A stretch of 41,568 bases of DNA from Desulfurellaceae bacterium (GTDB lineage: Bacteria > Campylobacterota_A > Desulfurellia > Desulfurellales > Hippeaceae). A program made the position numbers and the translations under genes. The DNA lies in assembly GCA_015490005.1 (NCBI GenBank), contig WFYS01000016.1, forward strand, positions 1-41,568. The letters are read 5' to 3'. Positions 8,125-18,000 of this stretch are shown here, piece after piece; positions within the stretch are counted from its first letter, which is position 1; each line of letters opens with the position of its first letter. The notes beneath the pieces are model-generated. The model made no database searches and had not been told where the DNA came from. It worked only from the letters and a program-made list of their open reading frames with translations.

Positions 8125-8152
8125 TCTTTTTGTAATCTTCCATTTTTATAAT
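8117..8152 (+). promoter_or_regulatory. Perfect tandem operator and -10 ahead of the exported protein/degP unit
   Basis: TTTTGTAATC occurs at 8117-8126 and again at 8128-8137, an exact 10-base direct repeat with 11-base period. A consensus TATAAT (8147-8152) follows nine bases later, with no ordinary -35 element. The layout matches a Pho-box-type site for an OmpR-family regulator, presumably the one encoded at 6053. Confidence 0.65.
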
Positions 8153-8180
8153 TTTATCAGAAAAATTGAGGAGGTGAGAG

Positions 8181-8381
8181 ATGAGGAGAAGATTGGTTTT
8201 GAGCAGTATTTTTACAATGGCTTTTGTGATAAATTCTCAGGTTTTTCCAACTGGTTTTTCCTCTGTCCAATTTAGGATAGCGGATGCCAGCAAAACTGTT
8301 GAGATGACAAAATCTGGTAGACTGGCTTTGGAGGTTAAAGGTGATAAAAAAATGATTAAATTAAAAAATTTGGTGATTTAG
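8181..8381 (+). CDS. Small exported protein of unknown function (66 aa)
   Basis: A 66-residue protein with a basic start (MRRR), a hydrophobic stretch to about residue 24 and a polar, lysine-rich remainder, which reads like a secreted or periplasmic peptide. I do not recognise a family; it lacks the LTxxQ motifs of CpxP/Spy. A strong SD (GAGGAGGTG) precedes ATG 8181. It is the first gene after the tandem operator and its stop overlaps the degP SD, so it should be co-expressed with the protease under the two-component system. It could be a feedback inhibitor or chaperone of that system; this is a guess from position. Confidence 0.7.
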   Translation: MRRRLVLSSIFTMAFVINSQVFPTGFSSVQFRIADASKTVEMTKSGRLALEVKGDKKMIKLKNLVI

Positions 8382-8390
8382 GAGGTGCTT

Positions 8391-9773
8391 ATGAGAAAAT
8401 TTAAGGTTTATGCTCTGCTTTTACTCTTTTTAATGACGAGTTCTTTATCTTTTGCTTCAAGTCTGCCCGATGTTAGAGATGTGGCAAAAAAGGTTTTGCC
8501 GGCGGTAGTGAATATTTCTACTACACAGGTTGTAAAATACCAAAATCCATTCGGAGGTTTTGATTTCAATCAGAGTACTCCATTTGATTTCTTTTTTAAA
8601 AATTTCTTTAATAACTTTGGCCATCAAGTAATTAAGAGGAAAGTTCATGCTTTGGGTTCTGGTTTCATAATTTCAAAGAAGGGTTATATTTTGACCAACT
8701 ATCACGTGATAAAACTTGCAACAGATATACGTGTTACAATACTGAATTCAGGCGATGTTTATAGAGCAAAAGTTGTTGGAACAGACCCTAAGGCAGATAT
8801 TGCTCTGATTAAGATTGACCCCAAAGAGCCTCTTCCGACTCTGAAACTTGGTGATTCTAATAATATTCAAGTTGGGGATTGGGTAGTAGCGGTTGGAAAT
8901 CCATTTGGGCTAAATGGAACTGTAACGGTTGGCATTATATCGGCAAAAGGTAGGGTGATTGGAGAAGGACCGTTTGATCACTTTTTGCAAACAGATGCAG
9001 CTATTAACCCAGGCAACTCTGGTGGTCCTCTTGTAAATATGAAGGGTGAAGTTATCGGTATGAATACGGCAATTATAGCAAATGGACAAGGCATAGGGTT
9101 TTCTATTCCGATTAATATGATTAAAAACGAACTGCCATACTTAATGAAAGGAGAAAAAGTAAAACGTGGGTATTTGGGTGTTATGATTCAGCCATTGACT
9201 CCTTTAGCGGCAAAAGGTTTGGGTCTTAGAAATACACACGGTGTCATCATTTCCCAAGTGTTCAAAAACACGGCGGCATATAGGGCAGGACTAAAACCGG
9301 GGGATGTAATCGTTAGCGTTAACGGTGAGCCTTTAAAGTCTTCCTACGATTTACCGTATATTATATCGAGTTTTAGGCCAGGAACAAAAATTAGGCTTGG
9401 AATAATAAGGAATCATCGTAGAATGAGTGTCGAAGTTAAGCTAGGGAAAAGACCCAAAAATATTTCTGTTAGTGCAAGTGGTGGTAATGAAGTTTATAAG
9501 ACGGGTTATGGGTTTTCTGTCTCAAATATTACACCTCAGCTTTCAGAGAAGTTTGGAATAAAAGCCAAAAAAGGCGTTGTCATAGTTAGTGTTGAAGAGG
9601 GTTCTTTTGCATACATGGTTGGGCTCAAGCCAGGAGATGTTATAGTAAAGCTAAATTATAAGGGTGTAGAAAATCTGGCTGAATTTAAGAAAATGATTAA
9701 AAATGCGAAGAATGTGATTTTCTTGGATGTTATACGCGGCAATGCACATATATTTATTACTATTCAGAAATGA
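8391..9773 (+). CDS. degP: DegP/HtrA-type periplasmic serine protease, Do family
   Basis: A periplasmic quality-control protease. In its 460 residues I see a signal peptide (about 1-23), a trypsin-like domain with the triad H105 (NYHVI), D136 (ADIAL) and S210 (GNSGGP), then two PDZ domains (about 255-350 and 370-460). A hydrophobic loop rich in Phe (about 53-76) matches the LA loop of DegP. I chose ATG 8391 because AGGAGG (8380-8385) is five bases upstream; an in-frame GTG at 8385 lies inside that SD. It forms one unit with the 66-residue exported protein and ends at a strong terminator. Confidence 0.94.
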   Translation: MRKFKVYALLLLFLMTSSLSFASSLPDVRDVAKKVLPAVVNISTTQVVKYQNPFGGFDFNQSTPFDFFFKNFFNNFGHQVIKRKVHALGSGFIISKKGYILTNYHVIKLATDIRVTILNSGDVYRAKVVGTDPKADIALIKIDPKEPLPTLKLGDSNNIQVGDWVVAVGNPFGLNGTVTVGIISAKGRVIGEGPFDHFLQTDAAINPGNSGGPLVNMKGEVIGMNTAIIANGQGIGFSIPINMIKNELPYLMKGEKVKRGYLGVMIQPLTPLAAKGLGLRNTHGVIISQVFKNTAAYRAGLKPGDVIVSVNGEPLKSSYDLPYIISSFRPGTKIRLGIIRNHRRMSVEVKLGKRPKNISVSASGGNEVYKTGYGFSVSNITPQLSEKFGIKAKKGVVIVSVEEGSFAYMVGLKPGDVIVKLNYKGVENLAEFKKMIKNAKNVIFLDVIRGNAHIFITIQK

Positions 9774-9775
9774 AA

Positions 9776-9804
9776 AGCCCGGCTTTGAGCCGGGTTCTAT
9801 TTTT
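9776..9804 (+). terminator. Terminator between convergent degP and pyrE
   Basis: AGCCCGGCT (9776-9784) pairs with AGCCGGGTT (9788-9796) and is followed on the plus strand by CTA and a run of seven T. It starts three bases after the degP stop. In the other direction the same hairpin follows the pyrE stop but has only four T, so it may work both ways. Confidence 0.85.
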
Positions 9805-10384
9805 TTAAAAACCTACTTCCGGGTTTCTCAAGGGGTATACCCTTCTTACATAGAGGGCAATTATCTGGCTTGTAGTTCTCTATTTTTAATTTAATCAAAG
9901 GAAAGTAGTCAATTCCTTGATAATTGAAATTACCACCCCTATCGACCAAAGCGCCTATTCCAACGATGTTGTTTGTATATTGTTTTACAACCTCAACTGT
10001 TTCATTTACACTTTTTCCTGTTGTAACAACATCTTCCACAATTAAAACCCTATCACTTTTGTTAATTGTAAAACCTCTTCTTAATGTGAGTTTGCCATCA
10101 ACCCTTTCTGCAAAAATACTTCTTACGTTGTCACCCAATGCTTTTGCCACATCATAAGAAACGAGTATTCCGCCCATGGCTGGTGCAATTACAACATCAA
10201 TCTTTTCATTTTTGAAATGCTCTGCTATAGATGAACATAACTTCCATGCATCGTGAGGATATTGCAACACTAAAGCGCTTTGCAGATAGAATTCACTGTG
10301 TAGTCCGCTTGATAGTAAAAAATGTCCCTGCAAGTAAGCATTGTGTTTCTTGTAAATCTTGAGTGCTTCTTCAGCTGTTAGCAT
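9797..10384 (-). CDS. pyrE: Orotate phosphoribosyltransferase
   Basis: Makes OMP from orotate and PRPP in pyrimidine synthesis. At 195 residues it is of normal length. The PRPP-binding loop is clear (VLIVEDVVTTGKS, about 113-125), as is the N-terminal block HFLLSSGLHSEFYLQ typical of the thermophile-type PyrE. A CPLC pair near the C-terminus is also a feature of this subtype. Its start overlaps the end of pyrF by 14 bases, so the two consecutive UMP-forming enzymes are translationally coupled. Last gene of the rib-nusB-pyr operon. Confidence 0.94.
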   Translation of the reverse strand: MLTAEEALKIYKKHNAYLQGHFLLSSGLHSEFYLQSALVLQYPHDAWKLCSSIAEHFKNEKIDVVIAPAMGGILVSYDVAKALGDNVRSIFAERVDGKLTLRRGFTINKSDRVLIVEDVVTTGKSVNETVEVVKQYTNNIVGIGALVDRGGNFNYQGIDYFPLIKLKIENYKPDNCPLCKKGIPLEKPGSRFLKK

Positions 10385-11087
10385 GGTTCAACTCCTTTCT
10401 GATTTTATCAAATGCTTCTTGTGGATTATCTGCGTTGTATATTGGTCTTCCTATAACAATATAATTGCTACCGAATTCTATTGCGTCTTTTGGTGTGACA
10501 ACCCTCTTTTGGTCATTTTTTGACGCCCATGCAGGCCTTATACCAGGTGTAACTATTGTAAAGTAGTCGCCAAAATTTTCCCTTATCAGTTTTGTTTCTT
10601 TTGCGCTTGCTACAAGCCCACTGATGCCTGCCTTTAAAGCGTTATTGGCAAGTTTAAGAACAGCTTCTTCTACATTCATATTAATAAACATGTCTCTTTT
10701 TAGATTTTCATCGTTCATGCTTGTTAGAACAGTAACTGCGAGTATTTGAGCTCCTTTTTCATTGTGTTTTATCTCAAAATCTTTTACTGCTTCTTGAGCA
10801 GCTATCATCATCTCTATTCCACCGATTGAGTGTATCGTGAGCATATCTATCCTTAGTTCATTTGCCGCATAGACCGATTCTTTGACTGTGTTAGGTATGT
10901 CGTGATATTTAAGGTCTAAAAAAACCTTTTTGTTTCTTTTTTTCAACTCTTTGATGAGTTTTGTTCCATAAGCGGTAAAGTTAACTGCCCCAACCTTGAA
11001 CCAAATAGCTTCTTCGAGTTTGTCTACCAAAGTTAGAATTTCATCATAGCCTCTTAGGTCTAATGCAACGATAACTTTTTCATTCAT
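10371..11087 (-). CDS. pyrF: Orotidine 5'-phosphate decarboxylase
   Basis: Converts OMP to UMP. In its 238 residues the TIM-barrel signature is complete: D10 (VALD), K31 (WFKVG) and the catalytic D58-x-K60-x-x-D63 (DLKYHDIPNT), with the phosphate-gripper region GIRP late in the chain. It overlaps nusB upstream by eight bases and pyrE downstream by 14. Short group I type. No separate promoter is visible. Confidence 0.95.
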   Translation of the reverse strand: MNEKVIVALDLRGYDEILTLVDKLEEAIWFKVGAVNFTAYGTKLIKELKKRNKKVFLDLKYHDIPNTVKESVYAANELRIDMLTIHSIGGIEMMIAAQEAVKDFEIKHNEKGAQILAVTVLTSMNDENLKRDMFINMNVEEAVLKLANNALKAGISGLVASAKETKLIRENFGDYFTIVTPGIRPAWASKNDQKRVVTPKDAIEFGSNYIVIGRPIYNADNPQEAFDKIRKELNHANS

Positions 11088-11481
11088 TGTATTCTCCCTT
11101 GTAAACTTTATCCAAAATAGCGTTAATCAAAGACCTCGAAGTTTCTTTTGAAAATTCTTTTGCTATATTTACATACTCGTTTATTGCAACAATAGGATGA
11201 GTTTCTTTTAAAAACAGAAGTTCGTATATACCCACCCTTAAAATTGCTTTGTCCACAAGGGACATTATATCGTCTCCCGATTCAGCGTAATTTTTTATTA
11301 AAGCATCTATGTATGGAAGATTATCTATCGTTCCTTCTATTAGCTTCTTTGAAAATGCTTTATCGTTATCTTTTTTTGGTTTGCCAACAAACTCTATAAA
11401 GGAGTAAGGTTCTTCTTTGCCACCAAACTCTATGGCGTATATATACTGAACCGCTGCTGTCCTAGCTCTTCTCCTCGACAT
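11080..11481 (-). CDS. nusB: Transcription antitermination protein NusB
   Basis: NusB binds boxA RNA with S10 (NusE) for rRNA antitermination. At 133 residues it has the all-helical pattern with the N-terminal SRRRARTAAVQYIYA, the central LRVGIYELLFL and INEYVNIAKEFS blocks and the final SRSLINAILDKVYK. It sits directly after ribH, the very common ribH-nusB pairing, separated by only two bases, and overlaps pyrF. Confidence 0.94.
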   Translation of the reverse strand: MSRRRARTAAVQYIYAIEFGGKEEPYSFIEFVGKPKKDNDKAFSKKLIEGTIDNLPYIDALIKNYAESGDDIMSLVDKAILRVGIYELLFLKETHPIVAINEYVNIAKEFSKETSRSLINAILDKVYKGEYNE

Positions 11482-11483
11482 GT

Positions 11484-11942
11484 TTAGATATTTCTGTAGA
11501 GATTAATCATTTCTAAAAGAGCTACCATCGCGTCAAACCCTTTATTACCCATTTTTGTTCCGGCACGTTCTATTGCTTGCTCTATAGTGTCTGTGGTTAA
11601 TATGCCAAAAGATACAGGCATTTTACCTGTTAGGGAAATTTGTGCTATGCCCTTTGCCGTTTCATTGGCCACAAAGTCAAAATGTGGTGTTGAACCTCTT
11701 ATTACTGCTCCAAGGCACAATATACCATCGTACTCCTTATCAACGAGCTTAGAAAGTAGCATAGGGATTTCAAATGCCCCAGGAACCATATAAACAGTCA
11801 TATTATCCTTGCTTCCATTGTGTCTTACAAAGGCATCCACTGCGCCATCCAATAGTTTTGTAGTTATAAAACTATTAAACCTGCTGACTATAACGCCAAC
11901 TTTGACATTACTTCCGTCTAATTTACCTTCAATAATCTTCAT
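11484..11942 (-). CDS. ribH: 6,7-dimethyl-8-ribityllumazine synthase
   Basis: Condenses ArP with DHBP to form lumazine, the substrate of riboflavin synthase. At 152 residues it shows VPGAFEIP (53-60) and the RGSTPHFDF block with catalytic H87. The C-terminal part (AIERAGTKMGNKGFDA) is typical. The start ATG follows a GGAG-like site. It lies 10 bases after ribBA and two before nusB. Confidence 0.95.
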   Translation of the reverse strand: MKIIEGKLDGSNVKVGVIVSRFNSFITTKLLDGAVDAFVRHNGSKDNMTVYMVPGAFEIPMLLSKLVDKEYDGILCLGAVIRGSTPHFDFVANETAKGIAQISLTGKMPVSFGILTTDTIEQAIERAGTKMGNKGFDAMVALLEMINLYRNI

Positions 11943-11952
11943 AATAAACTCC

Positions 11953-13158
11953 TCAAACCTTTGTTAAAAGATGCCCCATTTTTTCCTTTTTTGTTTCTAA
12001 ATAACATTTATTTACGCTATTCGGGTCAATTTCTATGGGTACACGTTCCACGATTTCAAGTCCATAGCCCTCAAGTCCCACAATCTTTTTTGGATTATTG
12101 GTCATGAGTTTAATTTTTCCTATACCTAAATCCACAAGTATCTGTGCTCCGATACCGTAATTTCTCAAGTCGGGTTTGAATCCTAACTTAACATTGGCTT
12201 CTACCGTATCGTATCCCTGGTCTTGCAGTGCATATGCCTTGATTTTATTGGTTAAGCCAATACCTCTTCCCTCCTGTTGCATGTATAAAACCACACCTTT
12301 TTCCTCTTTTTCTACCATTTCCATTGCAGCATGTAGTTGGTCTCCGCAATCGCAGCGCAGGGATCCTAATATGTCACCAGTTAAGCATGATGAGTGAACC
12401 CTTACGAGCGTTGGTTCGTTTTTATTAATCTTTCCTTTAACTAAAGCCACGTGTTCGAAATCGTCAACCTTATTTTTATATACGATTATTTTAAAGTGGC
12501 CGTATTTTGTGGGCAGGTCTGCCTCAGCCGTTCTTTCGATTAACCGTTCGTTCTTCATTCTGTATTCGATAATGCTTGCTATTGTGACCATTTTAAGGTT
12601 GAAATTCTCTGCAATTTCTTCAAGTTGTGGTCTTCTTGCCATTGTTCCGTCATCATTCATGATTTCACAAATCACCGCGGCGGGGATAAGTCCAGCCATT
12701 CTTGCTAAATCTACACTACCTTCTGTGTGGCCAGCTCTAACCAACACACCACCCTTTTTTGCCCTTAAAGGAAATACATGTCCAGGTCTAGATAAATCCT
12801 CTGGCTTGGCGTCCGGTCTTATAGCTGTTTGAATTGTTGTAGCTCTATCAAAAGCAGATATGCCTGTTGTTACACCAAATTTAGGATGAGCATCGATTGA
12901 TACTGTGAATGCTGTTTTAAATTTGTCATTTTCGTCAACTGTCATGAGTTTTAGGTTGAGTTTCTCTATTAATGTTTCGTCCATAGGCAGACATATAAGC
13001 CCCCGCCCATGTTTTGCCATGAAGTTTATCGATTCTGGCGTGACAAACTGGGCAGCCATTACAAAATCCCCCTCATTTTCCCTATCCTCATCATCGACCA
13101 TTATTATCATCTTGCCAGATCTAATCTCACTAATAGCCTCTTCAATACTTGCAAACAT
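11953..13158 (-). CDS. ribBA: Bifunctional DHBP synthase / GTP cyclohydrolase II
   Basis: Supplies both riboflavin precursors. Residues 1-200 are the RibB domain ([11 protein letters not shown], 22-32; [16 protein letters not shown], 141-156). Residues 205-401 are the RibA domain, with zinc ligands C258, C269 and C271 and the catalytic block [11 protein letters not shown] (292-302). Both halves keep their key residues, so both activities are expected. It is separated from ribE by 68 bases with no clear terminator. Confidence 0.95.
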   Translation of the reverse strand: MFASIEEAISEIRSGKMIIMVDDEDRENEGDFVMAAQFVTPESINFMAKHGRGLICLPMDETLIEKLNLKLMTVDENDKFKTAFTVSIDAHPKFGVTTGISAFDRATTIQTAIRPDAKPEDLSRPGHVFPLRAKKGGVLVRAGHTEGSVDLARMAGLIPAAVICEIMNDDGTMARRPQLEEIAENFNLKMVTIASIIEYRMKNERLIERTAEADLPTKYGHFKIIVYKNKVDDFEHVALVKGKINKNEPTLVRVHSSCLTGDILGSLRCDCGDQLHAAMEMVEKEEKGVVLYMQQEGRGIGLTNKIKAYALQDQGYDTVEANVKLGFKPDLRNYGIGAQILVDLGIGKIKLMTNNPKKIVGLEGYGLEIVERVPIEIDPNSVNKCYLETKKEKMGHLLTKV

Positions 13159-13226
13159 AGCTCCACCTTCCTTACTTAAAAAGTCACAGTCATTTTATAA
13201 TAGGTTGCGGATTGTTTCAAATTAAT

Positions 13227-13856
13227 TCAAGCAAATCCGTGTAGTTTCAGAAACTCTTCTGTAAGACCGTTTGATTTTTTCGTAAATTTTTCAACGTATT
13301 TGCCTATTATGTCAACCTCTATGTTTAGTTTGTCCCCAGGTTTTCTATATTTTAAATTGGTATTTTCGTATGTGAACGGTATTACGGCGACACTTAATGA
13401 GTTATTGCTAAGCTCCGTTATGGTTAGGCTAATCCCATCAATGGCAATTGACCCTTTTTCTACGCTGTGTTCAAATGTGTATGTATCTATTGCAATTGAA
13501 AGTACGTAAAAATTTCCCACTCTATTTATACTCATAACCTTTGCTGTTGTGTCCACATGCCCTAAAACTATATGACCGTCAAGTCTGTTGGATATTTTAA
13601 GAGCCCTTTCCAAATTTACCATATTTCCTTCGGATAAGGAACCTATATTTGTTCTGTTAAGTGTTTCAAAGGAAACGTCAACGCTGAAAGTATTTTTGTT
13701 CTTTTCTGTAACCGTTAAGCAAGCGCCGTTTATGGCTACACTGTCACCTAATTTAAGCTCATTTGTTAGTGTCGAACTTACAACCAACCTAACTCCACTT
13801 TTTATATTGTGAATGCTATAAACCTTACCTAAATCTTCAACTATGCCAGTAAACAT
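13227..13856 (-). CDS. ribE: Riboflavin synthase, alpha subunit
   Basis: Dismutates two lumazines to riboflavin. Its 209 residues consist of two similar barrels: the start MFTGIVEDLG, the first-repeat NGACLTV and the second-repeat DGISLTI with LDGHIVLGHVD between. The start overlaps the ribD stop by one base (TAATG), giving tight coupling. Length and motifs are standard for RibE (RibC in some naming). Confidence 0.95.
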   Translation of the reverse strand: MFTGIVEDLGKVYSIHNIKSGVRLVVSSTLTNELKLGDSVAINGACLTVTEKNKNTFSVDVSFETLNRTNIGSLSEGNMVNLERALKISNRLDGHIVLGHVDTTAKVMSINRVGNFYVLSIAIDTYTFEHSVEKGSIAIDGISLTITELSNNSLSVAVIPFTYENTNLKYRKPGDKLNIEVDIIGKYVEKFTKKSNGLTEEFLKLHGFA

Positions 13857-14944
13857 TAAAAATATCCTTCTATTAATATGTCATTGTCAACGCGTTTACA
13901 TTTTGAATCCTTCAGTTCCATTGCCTCCTTTGGCTCTTTTGCTGCTTCAAACCCGGCAACGTTGAATGCACCGTAAGAGCCTGTAATTTTTGGTGCATAG
14001 AATAAGTACGCCTTGTTGTAAAGCTTCTGTTTTAGAAAATATCCATGTGTTCTGCTGCCACCCTCTACAAGGCAAGAGCATATATCGTTTTCTAATAATT
14101 TTATAGATAGGTCTGATGGGTCAAAATCAGCGCCCTTTAAGTTGCACTCTATAATTTTTACATCCATTGCTTCCAAGACCCTCTTTTTTGCATGATCTGA
14201 TTGTTTGGATGTTACGATGTAAACATTATCTGGATATTGACTAAAAATATTTGCCGTTGGCGGAATCTTTAGATTTTTATCCAATATTACGCGTTTGGGC
14301 TGTCTATAACCTTTAATCCTACACGTAAGCAGGGGGTCATCCATTAAAATTGTGTTTATGCCAACCAAAATGGAGCTGTGCGTGCCTCTTAGTCTGTGAA
14401 CCAGCCTTCTCGACTTGTCAGAGGTTATCCATTTGGAAGTGCCCCCTTTTGCCGAGATGCACCCGTTTAGAAACATTGCAGCTTTCATTACGAAAAACGG
14501 TTTTTTGTTGACTATGTTTTCAATAAAAACCTCATTTAGTCTAACCGCTTCGTTTTCTAAAACGCCGACTTTAACATCAATGCCTGCCGACCTTAGACGT
14601 TCTATACCTCCGCTTGCTTTTCCGTTTATATCTTTCATTCCTATAACGACACGCTTTATGCCGCTTTTTATGATTGCAAGGGAGCAAGGTGGAGTTCTAC
14701 CGTAATGGTTGCAGGGTTCAAGGTTAACATAAATTGTTGAGCCGTTAAGAAGCGTTTTGTTTTCTACAGAATTTATTGCCTCTATCTCTGCATGGGGTAA
14801 ACCAGCTTTTTTGTGATACCCTTCACCTATTACTTTGCCGTCCTTAACTATGATTGCTCCAACTAAAGGGTTAGGGCATGTCCCACCTTTTGCTTTTTTT
14901 GCTAACTGTATAGCTCTTTTCATGTAAATTTCATCTTGGTTCAC
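13856..14944 (-). CDS. ribD: Bifunctional riboflavin deaminase / reductase RibD
   Basis: Performs the second and third steps after GTP cyclohydrolase II. The deaminase domain (1-145) has the zinc site H51-A-E53 and C78...C87 (EPCNHYGRTPPC). The reductase domain (about 146-362) starts FFVMKAAMFLNG and includes VEGGSRTHG. The start is GTG 14942-14944: it gives the family N-terminus (xQDExYM), whereas the next ATG would remove seven conserved residues. No SD is present and a good -10 lies seven bases upstream, pointing to a leaderless mRNA. First gene of the operon. I see no FMN riboswitch. Confidence 0.94.
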   Translation of the reverse strand: MNQDEIYMKRAIQLAKKAKGGTCPNPLVGAIIVKDGKVIGEGYHKKAGLPHAEIEAINSVENKTLLNGSTIYVNLEPCNHYGRTPPCSLAIIKSGIKRVVIGMKDINGKASGGIERLRSAGIDVKVGVLENEAVRLNEVFIENIVNKKPFFVMKAAMFLNGCISAKGGTSKWITSDKSRRLVHRLRGTHSSILVGINTILMDDPLLTCRIKGYRQPKRVILDKNLKIPPTANIFSQYPDNVYIVTSKQSDHAKKRVLEAMDVKIIECNLKGADFDPSDLSIKLLENDICSCLVEGGSRTHGYFLKQKLYNKAYLFYAPKITGSYGAFNVAGFEAAKEPKEAMELKDSKCKRVDNDILIEGYF

Positions 14945-14951
14945 AGTTTAG

Positions 14952-14980
14952 AAAATACTAAAGTAGTCACTCTTTGTCAA
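14952..14980 (-). promoter_or_regulatory. Sigma-70 promoter of the rib operon
   Basis: On the minus strand, TTGACA (14975-14980), a 17-base spacer and TATTTT (14952-14957). The expected transcription start (about 14944-14946) coincides with the ribD GTG, implying a leaderless transcript. Confidence 0.65.
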
Positions 14981-15011
14981 TTGAATTGGACATGCCCACA
15001 ATCAAAATTAA

Positions 15012-18000
15012 CTATTTTAATTTTATGATTAAATCCCCTGCTTCTATGGTTTCGCCTTCTTTAAGATAGATTTTCTCAACTATTCCATCGATGGAGGATT
15101 TTATCTTTGTTTCAATTTTCATGGCCTCTGTGACAACTAACAGGTCATCTTTCTTGACTTTATCCCCTATCTTTGCCAGTATTTTTACTATTTTCCCTGG
15201 CATCATTGCGCATACATGGTGTGGATTTTTCATATCGCCTTTTGTGTTTGATTTTACTTTGGTTGCAATATTTTTGTCTCTTATTGTTACACTTCTTGTT
15301 TGGCCGTTTAGCTCAAATGTCACCTTTCTATAACCTTTTTTGTCTGGTTCAGAGGTGTTTAGATATTTTATAAATAACGTTTTTCCTTCTTCTATTTCAA
15401 CCTCTATCTCCTCATCCTTGTTCAATGGATAGAAGAATGACCCTGTATCTAAAACTGAAGCGTCTCCATATTCATTTACAAAATGCACGTAATCTATAAA
15501 TACTTTTGGATATAAGGCATAAGATAGAACTTCCTTTTTGTTAAAATTTCGTTTAAACAGTTCTTGTAGCTCTTTGTCTGCTTTGTCAAAATCAAACGGC
15601 GCTAGAAGCTTTCCAGGTCTGTCTTTTATCGGTTTTTCGCCCTTTAGTACAATTTTTGCAAGCTTTTCATTGAACCCTCCATACGGTTGACCTATCATAC
15701 CTTTAAAAAAGCTAACGACAGAGTCGGGAAAGGATAGTGTCTCCCCTTTTGTATATAAATCTTCTGGTTCGAGATCGTTTTGAACTAAAAACAAGGCCAA
15801 ATCGCCAACCACCTTAGATGATGGTGTAACCTTTATTATATCGCCAAAAAGGTCATTCACTTTTTTATACATCTTTTTAATCTTTTCCCACTTGTCGATT
15901 AGCCCTAGGCTCTCTACTTGAACTACTAAATTTGAATATTGACCTCCCGGTATTTCGTGCTCGTAAACTTCAGCAGTTGGGGCGTTTAAACCTGTTTCGC
16001 AACAAGCATAATATTTTCTCGTTTTTTCAAAATAGTTAGCTGCTTCCTGTGCTTTTTCTAAATCTATACTTGATGCTTTATCTGTGTATTTAAGTGCTGC
16101 CGTTATAGAATTGAGGCTGGGCTGGCTCGTTAGGCCGGACATAGAGCTCATAGCTAAATCCACAATATCTACTCCAGCCTCGATTGCCATTAAAACTGCT
16201 GCTTCTCCATTCCCGCTTGTGTCGTGTGTGTGAAAATGTATTGGAAGGTTTGTTTCCTCTTTTATTGCTTTAACCAAAACCTTCGCTGCGTACGGTTTTA
16301 CAAGCCCAGCCATATCTTTGATAGCTATAATGTCTGCTCCTGCACCTTTTAGCTCTTTGGCAAGTTTTATATAGTAATCTAGAGTATACTTCTTTTTATT
16401 TTTATCCAGTATATCTCCCGTGTAGCTGATGGCTGCTTCGCATATCTTGCCCTGATTTTTAACCTCTTCCATCGCAGGTTTTAATTGCTCAATCCAGTTA
16501 AAACAATCGAAAACTCTAAACACGTCTATACCGTTTTTTGCGGATTCTTTTATAAAATGTTTAACTACGTTATCTGGGTAATTTGTGTATCCAACGGCGT
16601 TTGATGCCCTAAAGAGCATCTGAAATAGGATGTTTGGTATTTTCTCTCTCAGTTTGCTTAGTCTATCCCATGGTGACTCTTTTAAAAATCTGTAGGCTAC
16701 ATCGAATGTTGCACCTCCCCACATTTCAAGTGAAAATAGGTTGCTTAGATGGTAAGCGTATAAATCTGCTATATTAATCATGTCTATGGTTCTTAATCTT
16801 GTAGCAAGTAGTGATTGATGTGAGTCTCTGAACGTTGTGTCTGTTATTAATATCTCTTTTGATTCATTAATTCTCTTTAATACGCCGCTAACACCTTCTT
16901 TATTTAATGTATCCTTCCAACCCTTCGGAATTTTTGAACCAAATTTTTCCTTGTATATGGGGATTTTGGGCAAGTTTTCTTTGCTTATGCTTGAGTTTGA
17001 TGGATTATTTATTATGTTGTTTGCCAGAAACTTTAGAACCTTAGTTCCCCTATCCCTTCTTTTTGGGATTCTATATAGTTCTTTGGTTGTGTCTACGAAG
17101 TTTGCGTCGAAATCTCCACTTATAAATTTTGGGTGTTCAACTACATTTTCTAAAAATTGTATATTGGTTTTGACGCCTCTTATCCTAAATTCCCTTAGAA
17201 CCCTTTGCATCTTTTTAACGGCTTTATCAAAGGTCAACGCCCATGTTGAGACTTTAACTAATAGTGAATCATAGTAGGGAGAGATTCTTGCGCCGGCGTA
17301 TGCACTCCCCGCATCCAATCTAACACCGAATCCAGCAGGGCTTCTGTATGCTTGTATTTCACCTGTATCTGGCAGAAAGTTATTTTCTGGATCTTCTGTC
17401 GTTATTCTGCATTGTACTGCGTATCCCTCTTTTCTTATGCTATTTTGTGAATATATTCCTATCTGTTCATCTGTGAATTTTTTTCCTTCTGCTATTAGAA
17501 TTTGCGATTGCACTAGGTCAATTCCTGTAATCAACTCCGTTATTGTGTGTTCCACCTGTATCCTGGGGTTTACTTCCAAAAAATAAAAGTTATTGCCATC
17601 CACTAAAAATTCAACAGTAGCTGCGGATGTAATGCCTGATTCGTGGCCTATTCTTAAAGCTGCATCATACAGTTTTTCTAATATATTTAATTGTAGATTT
17701 GGGGATGGCGCTATCTCTATCATTTTTTGATGTCTTCTTTGAATTGAACAATTTCTATCATACATGTGAACTATATTTCCATGCTTGTCAGCCAATATTT
17801 GAACTTCTATATGTTTAGGCGATGTTAAATATTTTTCTACCAAAACTTCGTCTTTGCCAAAAGCTTTCTTTGCTTCACGTCTCAAACTGTCAAAGTTTTC
17901 GTCTACATCTTTGTCGTTGTGAGCAATTCTTATACCTCTACCGCCTCCACCAGCAGTTGCTTTCATCATTATTGGATAACCTATTTCTTTTGCTATACGT

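Noticed and set aside
8385-8390. GTG start for degP two codons upstream
   Set aside because: The codon is part of the AGGAGG SD for ATG 8391.
14945-15011. FMN riboswitch before ribD
   Set aside because: The region is 67 bases, about half the needed length, and the promoter occupies much of it.
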